Source of the DNA: Elioraea sp964533585
GTDB taxonomy: Bacteria > Pseudomonadota > Alphaproteobacteria > Acetobacterales > Acetobacteraceae
Reading direction: 5' to 3'
Assembly (NCBI GenBank): GCA_964533585.1
Contig: CAZHMM010000128.1
Location: 1 to 11,231, forward strand
DNA length: 11,231 bases
Part shown: piece by piece, positions 6,565-11,231 of the stretch
Layout: every line of letters begins with the position of its first letter
How positions within the stretch are numbered: the stretch's first letter is position 1
Translations under genes and position numbers: made by a program
The notes under the pieces: model-generated
What the model was told of the DNA's origin: nothing
The model's database searches: none
The model's input: the letters and a program-made list of their open reading frames with translations, nothing else

Positions 6565-7670
6565 CGGTCGGCCACGCAGAGGCCGAGCTCGTTGCCGAGC
6601 TCGTCGGCATCGAGCGAGCGGCCGATGAAGACGAGCCGGCTCTCGCGCGCCGCTCCGTCGGGCCAGGGTCCGGCGAAGTCGGCGTCCATCAGCATGTGCA
6701 CGCCGTGGAAGACGAAGCGCCTGTCGGCCCCGGCGAGTGCGACGATCCCCTTCGCGCGCAGGAGGTCGGCGCCGCGCTCGGCGATCAGCCGCTGGAGCCA
6801 CGGCAGGAAGCGGGTCCGGTCGAGCGGCCGGTCGAGCTTGAGCGAGACGCAGCCAATGCCGTCGCTGTGCCGCCCGGCTGCGACCAGGCTCGCGCCCCCG
6901 TCGCCGTCGTGCGCATCGGCCTCGCCGTCGGCATGGTCGTGGCCGCACTCCGCGTGATCGCAGGGCCCATCATGCGCATGGTCGTGGCCATTGTGATGTC
7001 CAGGGCCTCCGGCCGGCGGCTCGGGGCCGAGGGTGAGGCGATCGAGGTCGAAGGCGCCCTGGTCCAGCAGCAGCGCAGGCGGCACCGCGCCCCGCGTCGC
7101 CCGCAGCACCCGCGCCGTCGGGTTGGCGCGCCTGACCAGCGCCTCAACCGTCCCCAGCGCCGCCGCATCGACGAGGTCGAGCTTGTTGATCAGCACCGTG
7201 TCGGCGAGCGCGAGCTGCTCGGCGGCCTCGCGGCTCTCGGCGAGGCCCTCGGCGAGGTGGCGCGCATCCGCCACGCAGACGATGCTGTCGAGCCGCGTGT
7301 GCTGGCGTAGCTCGTCGTCAGCGAGGAAGGTCTGCGCCACCGGCGCCGGGTCGGCGAGCCCCGAGGTCTCGATCAGGAAGCCGTCGAAGCGGCCCGGGCG
7401 CTTGATGAGGCCTGACAGGGTCTGCAGCAGGTCGCCGCGCACCTTGCAGCAGACGCAGCCGTTGTTCAGCTCGAACACTTCCTCCTCGGCGCCGATCACG
7501 AGGTCACCGTCGATCCCGAGCTCGCCGAACTCGTTGACGATCACGGCGTAGCGTCGGCCCGACGCGCCGGCGAGGATGTGGTTGAGCAGCGTCGTCTTGC
7601 CCGCGCCGAGGAAGCCGGTCAGCACGGTGACAGGGACGCGCGCGGGAGCCCGGGCGGGGGTGGCGGGCAC
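6561..7670 (-). CDS. CobW/COG0523 family GTP-binding metallochaperone-like protein
   Basis: A 369-residue G3E-family GTPase. It shows the Walker A loop GFLGAGKTT (19-27), the conserved metal-binding CxCC motif C72-V-C74-C75, the switch motif ETSG (101-104), the base-recognition motif NKLD (162-165), a His/Asp-rich metal-binding loop (about 225-256, with repeated HDH and CDH/CGH pairs) and a CobW C-terminal domain. Family members load Zn, Co, Fe or Ni into client proteins; cobalamin synthesis genes are absent here. The likely clients are the neighbouring enzymes, either the di-iron hydroxylase or the Zn-dependent dehydrogenase (inference). The start appears to be GTG at 7670, 14 bases after the dehydrogenase stop and with no strong ribosome site, so it relies on upstream translation. 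The stop overlaps the WD40 start. Confidence 0.93.
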   Translation of the reverse strand: MPATPARAPARVPVTVLTGFLGAGKTTLLNHILAGASGRRYAVIVNEFGELGIDGDLVIGAEEEVFELNNGCVCCKVRGDLLQTLSGLIKRPGRFDGFLIETSGLADPAPVAQTFLADDELRQHTRLDSIVCVADARHLAEGLAESREAAEQLALADTVLINKLDLVDAAALGTVEALVRRANPTARVLRATRGAVPPALLLDQGAFDLDRLTLGPEPPAGGPGHHNGHDHAHDGPCDHAECGHDHADGEADAHDGDGGASLVAAGRHSDGIGCVSLKLDRPLDRTRFLPWLQRLIAERGADLLRAKGIVALAGADRRFVFHGVHMLMDADFAGPWPDGAARESRLVFIGRSLDADELGNELGLCVADR

Positions 7671-7684
7671 AGCCGGCGGCCGCG

Positions 7685-8728
7685 TCAGGGGATGAGCACA
7701 GCGCGGCCCTTGACCGCGCCGCGGTGCAGGTCGTGCAGGGCTTCGTTCGCCTGGCTCAGCCGGTATTCGCGGGTCGCGAGCGTGACCTTGCCGCGATCCG
7801 CGAGCGCCATCAGCTCGACCAGCTCGGGGTAGGTGCCCACGAGGTTGCCGACGATCGTCTTCTCACTGGTGATCATGTCGATTGTCGGCAGCTCGATGCG
7901 GCCGCCGTAGCCGACGATGTAGTAGTAGCCGCCGTTGCGCGTCATCGCGAGGCCCTTGGCCACCGCGTCGCCCTCGCCGACGAAGTCGATCACCGCCTCG
8001 GCGCCGTGCCCGCCGGTCAGCGCCATCACCGCCTCGACCTCGGTGCCGTCCGCCTTCACGACATGCGCCGCGCCGCACTCGCCGGCGAGCTGCAGCGCAA
8101 GCGGAGAGCGGTCGACCGCGATCACGTCCGCGGCGCAGAGAGCCCGCAGCACCTGGATGCCGATGTGGCCGAGGCCGCCGGCGCCGATCGCTACCACGTA
8201 CTCGCCCGGCAGCAGGTGGCGCGACGCCTTCTTCGCCGCCCGGTAGGCGGTGAGGCCTGCGTCGGTGTAGGGGGCAACGTCCTTCGGCGCGAGGCTTTTC
8301 GGCAGCCTGATCAGCGAACGCTCGCCTGTCAGGAGGTACTCGGCGTAGCCGCCATCGGCGTTGATGCCGGGGAAGCGGCTGTCGGTCGCGTGCATGTCGT
8401 CGCCTCGCCGGCAGGCGAGGCAATGCCCACTCGTGACCAGCGGGTGGCAGATCACGGGGTCGCCGACCCGGACGCTCTCGACGCCGCTGCCGACCGCCTC
8501 GACCCAGCCGGCGTTCTCGTGGCCCATGATGTAGGGAAGGGAGACGTTGACCTTGCTCCGCCAGATGCCCTCGATGATGTGGAGGTCGGTCCGGCAGACG
8601 CCGGCTCCGCCGATCCGCACGACGACGTCGGTCGGGCGTTCGATCCGCACGTCCGGTACGTCACGGTAACGGACGAACTCGTTGCTGGTCAGCGTTTCGT
8701 CGTAGCGCTCAAGGACGGCGGCCTTCAT
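7685..8728 (-). CDS. adh: Zinc-dependent (MDR) alcohol dehydrogenase, NAD-linked
   Basis: A 347-residue medium-chain dehydrogenase. Catalytic-zinc residues C45, H70 and E71 are present, with D156 at the place of the third ligand in many relatives (PYTDAGLTAY). The nucleotide loop is GAGGLGHIG (182-190) and is followed by D206, which favours NAD over NADP. The structural-zinc lobe is altered: the usual four Cys appear as S100, C103, C106 and A114, so that zinc is probably not bound. The start is ATG 8728 with GGAGAG ten bases upstream; the frame stays open to 9016, but that extension crosses the promoter. The expected role is oxidation of the alcohol produced by the monooxygenase, for example 2-propanol to acetone if the substrate is propane. 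It is the first gene of a sigma-54-driven operon. Confidence 0.93.
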   Translation of the reverse strand: MKAAVLERYDETLTSNEFVRYRDVPDVRIERPTDVVVRIGGAGVCRTDLHIIEGIWRSKVNVSLPYIMGHENAGWVEAVGSGVESVRVGDPVICHPLVTSGHCLACRRGDDMHATDSRFPGINADGGYAEYLLTGERSLIRLPKSLAPKDVAPYTDAGLTAYRAAKKASRHLLPGEYVVAIGAGGLGHIGIQVLRALCAADVIAVDRSPLALQLAGECGAAHVVKADGTEVEAVMALTGGHGAEAVIDFVGEGDAVAKGLAMTRNGGYYYIVGYGGRIELPTIDMITSEKTIVGNLVGTYPELVELMALADRGKVTLATREYRLSQANEALHDLHRGAVKGRAVLIP

Positions 8729-8811
8729 CGCGACATGTCTCTCCGGCTTGGCCAGCGCGCCGAGAAGCCCGGCGCGCCCGCTCGCTGCGCATCGCAGCAG
8801 CGAGGGGCTAG

Positions 8812-8827
8812 GCAAGCCGCGTGCCAG
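8812..8827 (-). promoter_or_regulatory. Sigma-54 (-24/-12) promoter of the dehydrogenase-cobW operon
   Basis: The minus strand reads CTGGCACGCGGCTTGC, a full consensus match with GG at 8825-8824 and GC at 8813-8812. Transcription should start near 8800, about 70 bases before the dehydrogenase ATG. The core is identical over 18 bases to the monooxygenase promoter 3.7 kb away. Confidence 0.92.
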
Positions 8828-8867
8828 CGACCGGACGGCCGTGATGCCGGGCTTTCGGCGCCATGCC

Positions 8868-8884
8868 TGTCCCATTTCGGAACG
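8868..8884. promoter_or_regulatory. Predicted upstream activator site, proximal, dehydrogenase promoter
   Basis: TGTCCCATTTCGGAACG is an imperfect copy of the perfect palindrome at 8901. It is centred about 64 bases upstream of the -12 GC. Confidence 0.6.
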
Positions 8885-8900
8885 GCATGGCCCTTCACGC

Positions 8901-8917
8901 TGTTCCGTTTCGGAACA
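8901..8917. promoter_or_regulatory. Predicted upstream activator site, distal, dehydrogenase promoter
   Basis: TGTTCCGTTTCGGAACA is a perfect 7-3-7 inverted repeat, the best in the region. It is centred 33 bases from its neighbour and about 97 bases from the -12 GC. Spacing and pairing suit cooperative binding of a Fis-type helix-turn-helix activator. Confidence 0.65.
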
Positions 8918-9048
8918 GGAGCGGGCAATGCTGGCATCGCCTACGTACGATGGGCTTCCGTCACGGGGCGGCGGCGACGTAGCATCGTCCCGCGGCAACA
9001 CCGGGCGCCAAGGCATGAGCGGCCGGGTCCGCCGGGGTGGGAACGGTC

Positions 9049-10943
<1,895 letters not shown>

Positions 10944-10944
10944 G

Positions 10945-11231
10945 TGACCTGCCTCTCGATTTCTGGACCGCCCTTACCTGGAGAGTTCCGGTTTAGGGTT
11001 GGGCCGGGAGACGGAGGGATGGCGATGAAGAAGCCGAAGTTCACGGATGCGCAGATCGCGTTCGTGCTGCGCCAGGCGGAGGAGGGGACGGCGATTGGGG
11101 AGGTCTGCCGCAAGGCGGGCATCTCGGAGGCGACGTTCTACAATTGGCGCAAGAAGTACGGTGACGTGCTCCCGGTGGTTCCAGCCAGGGATAAGTTGGA
11201 TCCGTCGAGGAGCAGAGGACGATGCGACGGA
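10945..11231 (+). mobile_element. IS3-family (IS407-group-like) insertion sequence, left end; right part not visible
   Basis: The element appears to begin at TGACCTGCCTCTCG, resembling the left terminal repeat of IS407-group elements (TGACCTGCC-type), two bases after the last base of the activator stop is read (10943, with one spacer base at 10944). A leader of about 80 bases then precedes an orfA start. The right end and the target duplication cannot be seen. Similarity to the family fails after about 11162, so the element may be truncated or interrupted there. Confidence 0.75.
11025..11231 (+). CDS. IS3-family transposase OrfA, N-terminal part, probably interrupted
   Basis: The frame is open for 69 codons to the window edge. 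Residues 1-46 (from MKKPKFTDAQIAF through GEVCRKAGISEATFYNW to KKYG) are the helix-turn-helix of IS3 OrfA proteins. The first ATG at 11019 directly abuts the GGAGGG ribosome site, so the ATG at 11025, six bases away, is preferred. After KKYG the family normally has a GLMPSE-type stretch and a leucine-zipper helix (LRQLEEEN); here it reads DVLPVVPARDKLDP followed by a basic tail, unlike that. The foreign stretch ends with a GAGGAGCAGAGG ribosome-site-like sequence and an ATG at 11222, which may start another gene beyond the window. Confidence 0.75.
   Translation, partial: MKKPKFTDAQIAFVLRQAEEGTAIGEVCRKAGISEATFYNWRKKYGDVLPVVPARDKLDPSRSRGRCDG

Larger units (their letters stand above)
8729..9048. 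promoter_or_regulatory. 320-base divergent regulatory region between dehydrogenase and activator genes
   Basis: It holds the dehydrogenase leader of about 70 bases, the sigma-54 promoter (8812-8827), two inverted repeats (8868-8884, 8901-8917) and about 130 bases before the activator start. I see no clear sigma-70 promoter for the activator. Sites near 8901 could also serve autoregulation of the divergent gene. Confidence 0.7.

Noticed and set aside
5650..6957. Plus-strand open frame of 435 codons opposite the WD40 and cobW genes
   Set aside because: The composition is Ala/Arg/Gly/Pro-rich with no motif, while the minus strand carries recognisable WD40 and CobW proteins with coupled starts.
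6900..7010. Repetitive tract resembling a tandem repeat
   Set aside because: It encodes the His/Asp-rich metal-binding loop of the CobW protein; the repetition comes from alternating His and Asp codons, not from a DNA repeat or CRISPR.
8729..9016. N-terminal extension of the dehydrogenase by 96 codons
   Set aside because: It would cross the sigma-54 promoter and activator sites; the family starts at MKAAVLE, which has its own ribosome site.

Overview
The window looks like part of a G+C-rich proteobacterial chromosome, most likely alphaproteobacterial. The grounds are the uniformly G/C-ending codons, two textbook sigma-54 promoters with an AcoR-type activator (machinery absent from the actinobacteria that carry the best-known relatives of these enzymes), and an IS3-family element typical of Proteobacteria. 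Genus cannot be fixed from this sequence. The core is a soluble di-iron monooxygenase (SDIMO) cluster of the propane-monooxygenase type (group 5, prm/mim-like).

Layout, in direction of transcription. The minus strand carries almost everything. An alcohol dehydrogenase (8728-7685), a CobW/COG0523 GTPase (7670-6561), a WD40-type beta-propeller protein (6564-5440) and a 60-residue unknown protein (5443-5261) form one tight unit; the last three are joined by ATGA stop/start overlaps. A 412-base gap (5260-4849) with a sigma-54 promoter and long leader follows. Next come the monooxygenase genes: hydroxylase alpha (4848-3178), reductase (3104-2055), hydroxylase beta (2035-956), coupling protein (918-556), then an amidohydrolase (520 to beyond base 1). 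A sigma-54 activator of the AcoR type (9049-10943) is transcribed divergently from the alcohol dehydrogenase, and an IS3-family element begins two bases after the stop codon of the activator.

How they probably work together. The monooxygenase hydroxylates a small alkane, ketone or phenol using NADH and O2. The dehydrogenase would oxidise the alcohol formed. The CobW GTPase, WD40 protein and small protein may handle metal for one of these enzymes. Both minus-strand units start from promoters with an identical 18-base core, and both carry a pair of 17-base TGT-N11-ACA-like sites about three helical turns apart upstream, so one activator probably controls both.

The activator is broken by a single-base frameshift between its GAF and PAS-like/AAA+ parts (near 9693), and the IS lies against its 3' end. 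This is either a sequencing error or a cluster whose regulation is decaying or has changed. The IS3 orfA itself loses family similarity after about 46 codons, suggesting a second rearrangement near 11163.
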